This document shows positions 24,906-34,514 of a stretch of 64,000 bases of DNA, in pieces; the stretch's first letter is position 1; every line of letters begins with the position of its first letter. The notes under the pieces were generated by a model that was not told where the DNA came from, did no database searches, and saw nothing but the letters and a program-made list of their open reading frames with translations. The position numbers were made by a program, and so were the translations under genes. The stretch is from Panopea generosa (taxonomy: Eukaryota; Mollusca; Bivalvia; Adapedonta; Hiatellidae), in the NCBI GenBank assembly GCA_029582155.1, contig CM055905.1, positions 5,334,062 through 5,398,061 on the forward strand. Direction: 5' to 3'.

Positions 24906-25405
24906 GCATAAAGCCTGAATGTGTGAATGTCCAGAACCAGGAGATTCAGAGTAAAGTTTATTTTTTTCTCACCATAACATAACATAATTATTAGGGGGGA
25001 AACAGCGAAAATCTTCAGCCAGGGGGCGCTGTTAATAAGAAACTGCGGCACTATATTTAAAAAAAAAGCTAAACGAAGGCTGCAATTGTATAGATTTTTG
25101 ATAATTTACCCTAGATGTAAAAAAAAATTAGTAGGAACACCGCAAACACGACATTTAATTTCTTACGCATATATAAAAAGTGCGCCGATAAAAGAACAAT
25201 GTGATCTAAGTTTTATTGTTATATATTGAACTAAGAAAGGATTTAAACGACGACAATGGTTACAACTTGCTGCAGACATAGCCTAGCTTAGATACAATGA
25301 TGAACTAAAACAAAGTAAATGCACGCCTGTACATGTTCTCGAGCGAACACACACGTTGTTATTCGAGAATCGTGACAGGCAACATGTCCTGGTTGCTTTG
25401 CTTAA

Positions 25406-25770
25406 CTAGCCGAACCAAAATGTATCAGCTTGATGTGAACCACCCGAACTTGTCAGTGCTTGAAGACTATCGATGAAATGGTGGTATTCTTCCGCGCTCA
25501 GCGTTCCTTCGTAGAGAGCAGAATTTATCTCCGTCTTCCAATGCGCATACTCCTCTGCAGTTACGTGACCCTTTTTGACCTGGTCGAGGATATGGTCCAG
25601 TAAAGCTGATATGTGATGGTCAGGAGCGTGTCTCTCCGTCGGTACCTCCTTCGACACTTCGTTACTGTGGCCTGGGGGCTCGGCGTGTGCAGTACGCTTT
25701 ATCCGGTGCACTGTTATCGAATGCAACTTTTTCCAGAAAACCTCACCCGTAGGAATATCGTTCAGTTTGT
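25406..25770 (-). CDS. Terminal exon of a secreted-protein gene, paralogue 2b (unknown function)
   Basis: Minus-strand exon with acceptor ttattttattattttag at 25771. It starts with AC, which needs one base from the previous exon (phase 1), and runs to a TAG at 25406-25408: about 121 residues. A preceding G gives Asp. The C-terminal part reads LLDHILDQVKKGHVTAEEYA then HWKTEINSALYEGTLSAEEY, strikingly like the exon at 32783-33027. Two 'GxxTAEEY / GTLSAEEY' helices suggest an internal duplication, and the pattern faintly resembles SHOCT-type short C-terminal helices (weak comparison). N-terminal to it is a basic, dibasic-containing stretch (HRIKR), possible as a processing site. AATAAA on this strand at 25212-25217 would suit as poly(A) signal. 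The open frame upstream of the acceptor (to 25852) is intron. Not recognised as any named family. Confidence 0.6.
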
Positions 25771-25807
25771 CTAAAATAATAAAATAAAGACAAATATAAA
25801 TGAAGAA

Positions 25808-26475
25808 AATGTCACGTGTCTGTAACATAGCAATGCCACGTGTCTGTAACATAGCAATATCAAATGATTATAACATGACACTGTAACGTGTCTGTTACAT
25901 GATAACACCACGTGCCTGTAACATGGCAATTTCACCTGTATGGAATATGTCTGTAAAATATAATGTCATGTGTATGCAACCGTGATACCAATGTCACGTC
26001 TTTGTAACATGACAATGTCACGTGTCAGTAACATGGCAATGTCACGTGTATATCACATGGCAAAGTCACGTGTCTTTAACACGGCAATGTTACGTGTCTG
26101 TAACATGAGAATGTCATGTGTATGTAACATGACAATATTACGTGTCTATATCATGGCAATGTCACATGTATTCAACAGGTCAATCTCACGTCTCTGTAAC
26201 ATAGCAATGTCATGTATCTGTATCATGACAATGACATTTGTTTGCAACATGACAATGTCACGTGTCTGTAACATGGCAATATTACGTGTCTGCAACATGG
26301 CAATATCAAGTGTATTCAACATGTCAATGTCACGTCTCTGTAACATGGCAATGTCACGTCTCTTTTACATAGCAATGTCATGTGTCTGTAACATTGCAAT
26401 GTCAAGTATCTGTAACATGGCAATGTCACGTGTATGTGACATACTAATGGCAATGACACGTGTATGTAGCATGAT
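25808..26475 (-). repeat. 24-bp minisatellite, about 28 units, abutting an acceptor
   Basis: Unit CAATGTCACGTGTCTGTAAC atgg, with many CACGTG E-box-like palindromes. It ends about 37 bp from the splice acceptor of the exon at 25406-25770 and so fills its intron. The 179-residue plus-strand frame is this array read as protein. Confidence 0.9.
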
Positions 26476-26514
26476 TATGATTATGTCATTATGTGTGCTG
26501 TACATATGACACAA

Positions 26515-26582
26515 AGCTGTAGTGGAGGATCAGACCACCCACGGCGCTCTGATCCTAAATCCGATCCTCTACTACTGGACCA
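26515..26582. repeat. Short foldback
   Basis: 'gtagtggaggatcag' and 'gatcctctactac' are inverted about a GC-rich centre (cacccacggcgctctgatcc). About 65 bp; possibly a MITE remnant. Confidence 0.5.
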
Positions 26583-26720
26583 CGCATACCGTACGAGTAT
26601 TGTTTTAACATAAGCCGTATTTGTGTAAACTATGGCCGTTAACAGTATTTTATCTATTGAAAGCATCAAATGTGTTACGGAAATAAGAACGTTAATAGAA
26701 TAAAAAAAAATGTGTTTTAA

Positions 26721-26722
<2 letters not shown>

Positions 26723-26767
<45 letters not shown>
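26723..26767 (+). repeat. (GT)n microsatellite
   Basis: Some 22 uninterrupted GT dinucleotides. Confidence 0.97.
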
Positions 26768-26768
<1 letters not shown>

Positions 26769-27117
26769 AAGTTGGTATTTTATTAATATTTTGTTTGTTT
26801 TTATTTGTTTATTTTATGTTATTTTTTTATACATGTAGTAAAATATAATTTTTTTATGAAAATAAAAAAGGACGGGGCGGCATGAAAGTTATGAGGAGCG
26901 GGCGGGGATGATAGTCTAGCAATTTATTTGCTATGGCCTTACAAAGATATTTTGATTTCTCGTGCAATTACAGTTAAAACAAATGTTATTAAATATATTA
27001 TTAACTTTCAAAAGAGCATACCGTTATTTTTTACATTGACATCAGCTATCGATGAGAATGAAGCATGTTTCATTCTGTGAATTATTAAAAACAAATAATA
27101 GAAACAAGTAATAGAAA

Positions 27118-28564
27118 CAAGAGGGCCGAGATTGCCCTTTATCGTTCACCTGAGTGACCTTGAGTCACCCAAATTAATTAGATTATATAGTAAATGTACA
27201 CTCAAAAGTCCAGAAAAACGAGATGGGAGAGTAGTTAGAATTTTGATTTGTTTTGAAGATGTAACAGATGCGTAGAAGAGTTGTGCGATAACAATAGTAT
27301 CCTTGTGCTGATATCTGGATATCAGATTTCGAAAGAAAGTTTTCACTATATATCGATAAAGAAAACTAGCCTCCTCTCCTGGCGACTATGTTTTTCGACG
27401 AATCGCAATGGCTGGAACAAACTTGGTAGAGGTTCACCCATGTTAAATGTCAGTGAAATTACATCGAAATCAGGTCAGTAGATTCTGACAAGAAGGTCTT
27501 GAAGTTTTAACTATAGCTGCCTATATCGTAAACTAGCACCTCACTGTGGTGGTCATGTTTTTAAAAAATCACAACGGCTTAAACAAACTTGGTAACAGGT
27601 CACCCAAGGAACATTTCTGCAAAATTGTTTTAAAATCGATTCGGTGGTTTCTGACAAGAAGATTTGTTAAGTTTTTACTATAGCCTATATAGTAAACGCA
27701 CCCTATCCCCTGACCGCCGTGTTTTTTGACGAATCATTACGGTTTGAAAACACTTGGTGAAGGGTCATCCAAGGAACATTTTTGTGAAATTATTTTAAAA
27801 TCGAGCCAGTAGTTTCTGACAAGAAGATTTTTTTAAGTTTTTACTTATTAAACTTGCCCCGTCCTCTGGCGGCCATGTTTTTTTACGAATCAAGATGGCT
27901 TGGAATAGGGTCACCCAAGGAACATTTCTGTGAAATTATTTTAAAATCGAGCAAGTAGTTTCTGAAAAGATGATTTTTTAAGTTTTTACTGAAGCTTATA
28001 TAGTAAACTAACCCCACCCTCTGGCTGCCATGTTTTTTGACGAATCAAGACGGCTTGAACAAACTGGGTAGAGGGTGACCCAAAGACCATTTCTGTGAAA
28101 TTTTTTAAAATTGAGCCAGTAGTTTCTGACAAGAAGATTTTTTAAGTTTTTTACTATAGCTTATATAGTGAAATAACCCACCCCCTGGCCATCATGTTTT
28201 TTGACGAATCAAGATGGCTTGAACAAACTTGGGAGAGGGTCACCCAAGGAACATGTCTGTGAAATTATTGTAAAATCGAGCCAGTAGTTTCTGACAATAA
28301 GATTCTTTAAGTTTTTACTAATTAAACTTGCCCCGCCCCCTAGCGGCCATGTTTTCTGACGAATCAAGATGGCTTGAACAAACTGGTAGAGGGTCACCCA
28401 AGGAACATTTCTGTGAAGTTATATCAAAATTGGCCCAGTGGTTTCAGAGGAAAAGTTGTCAGAAGCTAAAAGTTAACGACGGACGTCAGATGACGGACGA
28501 CAGACGACGGACACCAGGCGATCACAAAAGCTCACCTGTGAGCCTTCGGCTCAGGTGAGCTAAA
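27118..28564 (+). mobile_element. Helitron-like non-autonomous element with 160-bp internal tandem repeats
   Basis: Starts near 'caagagggccgagattgccc'. It contains about seven units of roughly 160 bp (marker 'gttttttgacgaatcaagat', seen near 27388, 27558, 27720, 27878, 28031, 28195 and 28350). It ends in a strong hairpin, 'agctcacctgtgagcc' against 'ggctcaggtgagct', directly followed by a CTAA end. Hairpin plus CTRR and central tandem repeats is the layout of Helitron-like elements, including the pearl-type elements of bivalves (established knowledge). No Rep/helicase frame is present. The flanks 'agtaatagaaac' on both sides show insertion into a short repeat. Confidence 0.6.
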
Positions 28565-28969
28565 AAGTAATAGAAAAGGTAATAGAAACAGGAATTATTA
28601 ACAAAGTGTATTGCTTGCACGATTGTCAATGGTCTTGCCATAACAAAACACAAGTCGCATAGTGGACAAGATGGCCGGATGTGTAGATTTTAACAATAAG
28701 AAAATAGAATACCAACAGGAGACGTAACAGTTAAAGCACACATCCAGCACAGAAGCACATTAAACATAATCAATATACAGGATGATTATACTTAGTAGCA
28801 CATACACACACACGCAGGGTGCCCACAACCCCATCCCATAACTTCTATATTTTATCAAATTACACTATATAACTATTGAAGAACATGTGTTTCCGTTCAG
28901 ATTTTGTTTTGTGTTCGCCTCCTCTAAACTGAACTCCTGATTCCGCCTATACACACGTCCGCACGCTAA
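28565..28969. other. Intergenic, no gene seen
   Basis: No supported exon or element. Confidence 0.4.
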
Positions 28970-29052
28970 CATCCATCCATCCATCCATCCATCCGACCAT
29001 CAGGCCAGCCAGCCATCCGGCCATCCGGCCATCCAGCCATCCGGCCAGCCAT
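28970..29052 (+). repeat. CCAT / CCGGCCAT simple repeat
   Basis: (CCAT)n passes into 'ccggccat' and 'ccagccat' variants. Confidence 0.9.
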
Positions 29053-29300
29053 CCAGACATACAGAGTAGTGACAGCATGGCTCACCGATCGGTCTGTAGC
29101 AAAACCGTCATTGGGGAGATTAAGCCTAGCTTAGTTTACGACCTCACACTCCGACCCCCACCCCCCCATGTAGTCCATCATTAAACGAGACAATGTAAAT
29201 AGCAGAAGTCCCAGCCAGACTATTCTCTAACAATTATGACAGCAGGACATGTACATAAATGTATGGTGTAGAGCACATGCATGCCAAGTTAGAAAAAAAT

Positions 29301-29482
29301 ATACAGAAAAATTTGTGAAAGGGGTCACCCCTATTGAGCAGCCATTTGTATTAAGCAGCCATATTTGTAAATTCCCATTTCTATGCTTTCAAGGCAAGTA
29401 AACCTGTTTTCAGCAACAACCTGTCTTAAAAGTCCACTTTTGTTTCTTCTATTGACTGGCTGCTTAAGACATGTTTAACTAT
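29301..29482. mobile_element. MITE family T, copy with diverged ends
   Basis: Interior 'cagcaacaacctgtcttaaa' and right end 'tgcttaagacatgtttaact' match the full copy at 62059-62240. The left inverted end is degraded (atacagaaaa). Confidence 0.65.
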
Positions 29483-29510
29483 ATATAGTATAAAACAAAC
29501 AAGTGACGAT

Positions 29511-30371
29511 TTAACGCAGGTGCACACAATCATTAGCCAGAGCAGTGTGGGAATAAAATTTAAGGGTACGACAAACACCTACGTCCCTCCGTCTGTTTAA
29601 GGTGAAGAATTCGTCGTCATCAAGTCCCTTGTATTGTCTGCTGGTCATCGCACAATTAAAGACGAACACGTGATGCCCTGCCACCAAACATACACATCGC
29701 TGCAGAATCAAAGGACCATTATATCGTTTGATAACTATCTTGATATGTTTGGGCCAATAAGATTTTATTGTGACAATAACCCAGGATTTTACGGAGTCTA
29801 AAAAACGCATGACCATAAAAGTCAAACGTAAAGGCAAACTTATGTCACAAAAGTGATCATAAATTGACAATGTATTTGCAAATGAAAGGAGAAATACGGT
29901 GGTAGAACTTACAAAATACATACTGGAATAAGTCATAAAGAGAATCTTGTTTTAAAAGTTCCGCAACAGAGATAAAAATCGAATAAGTTGAGTAATGTTC
30001 ATCCCATATGATGTAACTCGGTGCAAAAAGGGCACTTAACAATATCGATTTCAACATCATCAAACCAACCACCATTACCAATAGAGCCGGTGATGCAAGT
30101 CAAGAAATACAACGTCAGTTGATTTGTTGGGACGACGCCCACCAGGATTAATATTTATTATTAATTCAGTGAAAAATGAATTGTCTGTGTTAAGTATAAG
30201 TATATCGACGAAGAATCTAAATGAATTATTGAAGGTAATCATGACATCAGCTTGTGTATAAGGCGAAAGGCTTGCTACGAGATCCATCATGTGGCTATTT
30301 AAAAGCCCAAGAAAACTGTTTGCATTACAGAACGCAAATCTATTGCCAATACATTTAATTTTCAAGATTGG
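29511..30371 (-). CDS. Possible two-exon gene, unknown product
   Basis: Two minus-strand open exons chain by splice signals and phase. Exon one is 30371-30079 (acceptor aaattattttag, phase 0; donor ttg|gtaatg, phase 2). Exon two is 29922-29511 (acceptor ctttatgacttattccag; stop TAA). The intron is 156 bp. The joined product would be about 234 residues and incomplete at the start. Exon two is basic, with Cys at RCVCLVAGHHVFVFNC and a C-terminal LNRRRDVGVCRTLKFYSH. I recognise no domain. The intron is also open in another frame beginning MVVGLMMLKSILLSALFAPS, which looks like a signal peptide and could be a competing first exon ending at a GTAAGT donor. Either model could be chance; long open frames are uncommon in this AT-rich stretch, which is the main support. 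Confidence 0.35.
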
Positions 30372-30642
30372 CTAAAATAATTTTTTTCTCATTTCAGCAC
30401 CACTGATCCAGTTTTGCCAAAATGATACTTAATTATTCAAACATGCCAAAATGACATATTGAAAAGGGATTTCAAAATTTGAGCTACGCGCCTATGTTAG
30501 ACTAAAATAGATTTCCCGATCAAAATGGCAACATATTTTGTGACGTATTAAAGCGTTTATCCTGATACACTCCCTTTAAAATTATTCCGTATGGTATTTG
30601 CATTTCCCGTGTCGTTAAATGACCTTAATTCTTCTCAAAAAT

Positions 30643-31043
30643 GTTCAAAGGTGTAAGCCCACCATTTCTTTTTGTTCTTTATTGTGTAGTAAATAATACA
30701 AGTTTGAAGGCTCGTCATTCATAGAGAGACCCAAATAAAAGAAGTGAAACTTAGTGTTATTGTTTGGCAAAATCTGCTCTACAAAAATAGAATGAGAAAA
30801 AATAGGGGTCATGTGTCATATAAGCGATTTTTTCCCTGTTCAGTGTGCATACTGTTAAAAGACGCCAGCAATCATGTATTCATACCTACATTTCCAAGCA
30901 TCATTTTTCTAAATTCACAATTTAAACATGATAATGCTTTCAAAATGTTCAGAACACATCAATAATGCTATTCAAATAAATAACTAGCAATAAAGTAAGC
31001 GACATTTTTAAATTAGAAGAAACAATAATTATTTATAACCGCC
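30643..31043 (-). mobile_element. MITE family M, diverged minus-strand copy
   Basis: 'aggtgtaagcccaccatttc', 'ttgaaggctcgtcattcata', 'aggggtcatgtgtcatataa' and 'ttatttataaccgcc' are the reverse complement, in order, of the twin copies at 41815 and 42837. The inner end is truncated after 'ataaccgcc'. The 60-81 residue frames here and just downstream are not genes. Confidence 0.8.
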
Positions 31044-31519
31044 TATGTCTGGCGAATTTGGTATATTTATATTAGGCCAGACAATTTCGCAGTCGGGTTT
31101 TAATTGTACAATTTCTCCCGAAGTAAATTCGGTCACTATTTCTATAAGGATGCCTTTATGTGATTGTTTATGTGGGTTTGGAGGGCGGCCGTATTTACAT
31201 ACGCTAATATTATCTTTATTAAATTAAAGTATTCGTATTATAAAATTGAACTACCTATCCAAATTTCTGTGCCTAATATTACACAAGGTTTAACACAGGG
31301 TAGGATTTCTTCGAGGTTTGATGAATTGGAAATTTGTAGTGAGGGACTTAGGTGTTTATTTATGTTTTTATTAATTGGTGACTTTATTTCAGTATGTGAT
31401 AAAGTGTAGCTAAAAGATGAAAGTTTGCTGGTGTACTGACAGAGATATCGTTATTTTTATTTTGATAAGGGGGGAGATGATGATTTTGGTGCGTCAGTGC
31501 TATATGATATCAAATCGAG

Positions 31520-31715
31520 CACCGAACCCATGATCGAAGTATTGTGAGTTCGATCCTCCACAACGGCTATGTGTGGTGTTCTTGAGTAAGACACTTTTTC
31601 TGCATGTGCTTAGTACTGGTTCTACCCAGGAATACTTCGAACGCGATTTGTCTAAGTTGTCAGAATTTGTTTCCCAATAGAAGTAAAATAGATAAGTTTA
31701 AACTAAAATAACGAA
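31520..31715 (+). mobile_element. Retroposon family C copy
   Basis: B-box-like 'gtgagttcgatcctccacaa', then 'cttgagtaagacacttt', 'cttagtactggttctaccca' and tail 'aaaatagataagtttaaac'. Confidence 0.7.
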
Positions 31716-31937
31716 GATAAGGAGTTTAAGGTACTAGTTTCGGCATGGAATACTAGTATACAGATTTAACATTTGGCTAACCCCCTTAAAATACAAATTT
31801 ATAATTTGTTCCATTTTTTTCTTTTATGACAATAAAATCTGATAAAAAATCGTCAACCGCTTTGTTATAGATGACCAAATTGCACGAAACAATTGTTTTA
31901 CAATAAATAAAAATGGAATATATTAATATGTCAATTC

Positions 31938-32229
31938 GGGCCCGATTAGCTCAGTCGATATTGCGTCTGACTATCTCAAACCAGGGGTCGTGAGTTCGAA
32001 TCCGTGCTCGGCAAAAGTCTCCGTGATGATTGATATGCATAAACGACATAACGTCTCATTGTTATTCGTCTATCATTGCTGATTCAAGTGGGAAAGTTAT
32101 CAGTTACTTGCGGAAATGGGTGTGCTCGAGTACGGGTTAACCTTCCAGGATTCCAGGAAAGAGTGATAAGGTTCACTGATCGTCTGTTAACCCTCGATGA
32201 CATGAAAATGACGCTAAGGATTCAAACAA
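31938..32229 (+). mobile_element. tRNA-derived SINE, family A, copy 8
   Basis: Head 'cgattagctcagtcgatatt', B box 'gagttcgaatccgtgctcgg', full body and tail 'catgaaaatgacgctaagga'. Confidence 0.9.
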
Positions 32230-32324
32230 ATGTACATCGAGGTTGAAAGTTTGAACACACCACGGTTGATGTCTCCATGGGTAGAAACAAAACTTTAGCA
32301 TATACGCTTGTTGACCACGTGGTT

Positions 32325-32515
32325 TGCTTGTGCAGGACCAGGGGTCGTGGGTTCGATCCTCCGCAACGAATATGTGTAGTGTCCTTGAATAAGACACACT
32401 ATCCGCATATTCTTAGTACTTGAATGCTCCGAGCGCTATTTGTCAGAGATATATCAGCTATAGTTGTAAGAGAATCTGTTTCACAATCGATGTAAAATAA
32501 ATAAGTTTAAACGTG
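32325..32515 (+). mobile_element. Retroposon family C copy
   Basis: tRNA-like 'ggggtcgtgggttcgatcct', then 'gtgtccttgaataagacaca' and tail 'aaaataaataagtttaaacg'. It lies less than 300 bp beyond the stop of the exon at 32783. Confidence 0.7.
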
Positions 32516-32782
32516 TCGTACTGAAGGACCCTATGTACGATCGAAACAATGAACTTCCTATCCTGGGTCAAGTAAAATTCCAATAAAATTCCACTAGGCC
32601 AACTGAGCCTCAGTTTCATGATCGTGTAGAGAACAATGGAGGTGGATGTGAATTTCCGGTTCAACTTTAATATTTTATGAATTCTATTGACAATCAAATG
32701 GAACACCAATCTAGCAATGTCCTCATTGTTTATTTGTTATATACATTTACATCAACATCACATATTGGCAACGCGTTTTGTT

Positions 32783-33027
32783 TTATCCAAATAGACAACA
32801 ATGATCGCTACTCTCATGTCCCGGCATCAGACCGGCTAGCTTAACCTTGAATGCGTCTACTTGATCTTCGGTAAGTGTTCCGTGATCCAGTGCGTGTTGA
32901 ATTTCCGTCTTCCAGTGCGACATGCTATGGGCTGTAACGTGGCCCTTTGTTACCTGTTCCAGTATATGATCGAGTAATCTCTCTCCATTATGTTCTCTAC
33001 TGGTTCGACGAACACGAAAATGTTGAT
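32783..33027 (-). CDS. Terminal exon of a secreted-protein gene, paralogue 2a (unknown function)
   Basis: Minus-strand exon with acceptor tttttatttttacag at 33028. It begins AT, needing one base before it (phase 1); the G at the end of the exon at 49079 gives Asp. It ends in TAA at 32783-32785, about 81 residues. Contents: an N-terminal basic FRVRRTSRE (furin-like RVRR), then LLDHILEQVTKGHVTAHSMS, HWKTEIQHALDHGTLTED and a C-terminal CCLFG. It aligns without gaps over about 45 residues to the exon at 25406-25770 (LLDHIL.QV.KGHVTA, HWKTEI, GTL). AATAAA on this strand lies 49 bases past the stop (32729-32734). The start Met upstream of the acceptor is not real; the exon needs the signal-peptide exon. 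Family not recognised. Confidence 0.68.
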
Positions 33028-33079
33028 CTGTAAAAATAAAAATGTCCGGTATGACTATAATACGCAATGTCGATTTTAT

Positions 33080-33660
33080 AGCGCACTGGTCGCAATGACG
33101 ATAAAAAATTGAAATAACTAAATATGTATTTGTCTTAAATTCATTTATTTTAGCAGAGTAATATAATACAAACCTTAATTGAAGAAGTATTTATCAACGA
33201 TAAAATGCTTTTAAATTAATTTGATATGTAACATTGAATTAATTTCAATTTTTCATCGTTATTGCGTCGTTGAATTGAAATATAAAACGCCGGTAACAAT
33301 AACTTAAGATGTAATGTCTCAAATTCATTAGATATTAATACAATAATGACTCACCAGCAATAAATTGCTTTTAAATGAATTAGATATTAAGTAATCTTTA
33401 AACTGATTAGTTTTAATCTATCATCGTCATTGCACCAAAAGAATCGCTTGGCGATAAAAAATAAAATAACTTAAATTGTAAAGTTTTAATTTCATTTAAT
33501 TTATCGACTGACTATAACTCTTTATAAAAGCAATGAAGTGTTTTAGTTGGTGATAAGTTGGTGGGATGTATTTGATACGAACTCTTGAAATAAATCTTAT
33601 TTTTCATCGTCATTGCCCGAAATTTCGCTGTTTATGCGTATACTTTTTACACTCATTTAT
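33080..33660. repeat. Degenerate tandem repeat, about 175-bp period
   Basis: 'gcgataaaaaataaaataac'-type words recur near 33096, 33276 and 33446, and 'tttttcatcgttattgc' near 33250, 33417 and 33603. Three to four diverged units directly upstream of the exon 2a acceptor. Confidence 0.55.
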
Positions 33661-33667
33661 TTTACAT

Positions 33668-33765
33668 CGACTGTGAAACAAGTGTTTTAGGCTTAGACAA
33701 ATCACGCTCGAAGTCTTCCCGAGTAGAACCAGTACTAACTACATGTGGATAAGTGGCTTGTGCAA
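33668..33765 (-). mobile_element. Retroposon family C fragment
   Basis: 'acaaatcacgctcgaagtct' and 'agaaccagtactaac' are the reverse of the family C body. Confidence 0.6.
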
Positions 33766-33850
33766 GGACGACACACAGACGAAGACGAACGTATACTTCC
33801 AGGACGCTATATTTTGAGAGGTCGTCTAAACATTACTTATTTTTAGTAAA

Positions 33851-34153
33851 GACCGCGGCGTGGTCTAGTGGTAGAGCGTCCGCCTCGCATGCGGAAGATC
33901 GTGGATTCAATCCCCGGCCGGGTCATACAAAAGACTTTAAAAAAGGTACTAGAAGCTTCCTCACTTGTCGCTCAGCATTTAGAGAAGAGTTCTAGGTCTG
34001 GTCGGCCCAGCGTCAGTATAATGTGACTAGGTGGGGTATCATACCATGTGTCTGCGGCATGATACTCCAGTGTGATAGCGCTTAGAATACTGTCTCAAGT
34101 CGTCACCGTCGCGATATGACTGAAAAATTGTTGAAAGCGACGCTAAACACCAT

Positions 34154-34213
<60 letters not shown>
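33851..34213 (+). mobile_element. tRNA-Ala-like SINE with a conserved central domain and (CAA)n tail
   Basis: The head 'gcgtggtctagtggtagagc' (A box), an anticodon-like loop CTCGCAT and 'gtggattcaatccc' (B box) resemble a tRNA with a CGC (Ala-type) anticodon. The middle 'ggtggggtatcat' / 'tgcggcatgatactccagtg' and 'atgactgaaaaattgttgaa' look like the deeply conserved Nin-DC type SINE core (from memory, moderate trust). 'cgctaaacaccatacaacaa' leads into about 60 bp of CAA repeats. Well preserved, so probably young. Confidence 0.75.
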
Positions 34214-34514
34214 TTATTTTTAATATTGACGACTATACATTGTATTATAAACCGTAGGAAGATGTGCAGACAGAAACCCGTTACCGTATTAGTAGTCTAC
34301 AACGTTTATAAAACCGGCTTAGTTCTTATAATTCATGGGAAATTTAATCATAGCTGAAATTGTGGAGCAAATTAAAACTAATATTTGGGAAAGTATTCTG
34401 ATCAAATAGATATATTTCATTAAACTTATTCTAAGTTTTCTTAGGATTTTGGCATATTTTATTGTATTCCGTCTGATTCTCATAGATAAGCTCAGCAACA
34501 GGACCTTTATGCTG

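Noticed and set aside
25970-26509. 179-residue plus-strand frame
   Set aside because: It is a translation of the 24-bp minisatellite with a regular 8-residue repeat and no gene signals.
33851-33930. Functional tRNA-Ala gene
   Set aside because: The tRNA-like part continues directly into a SINE body and (CAA)n tail, and the stems are imperfect.
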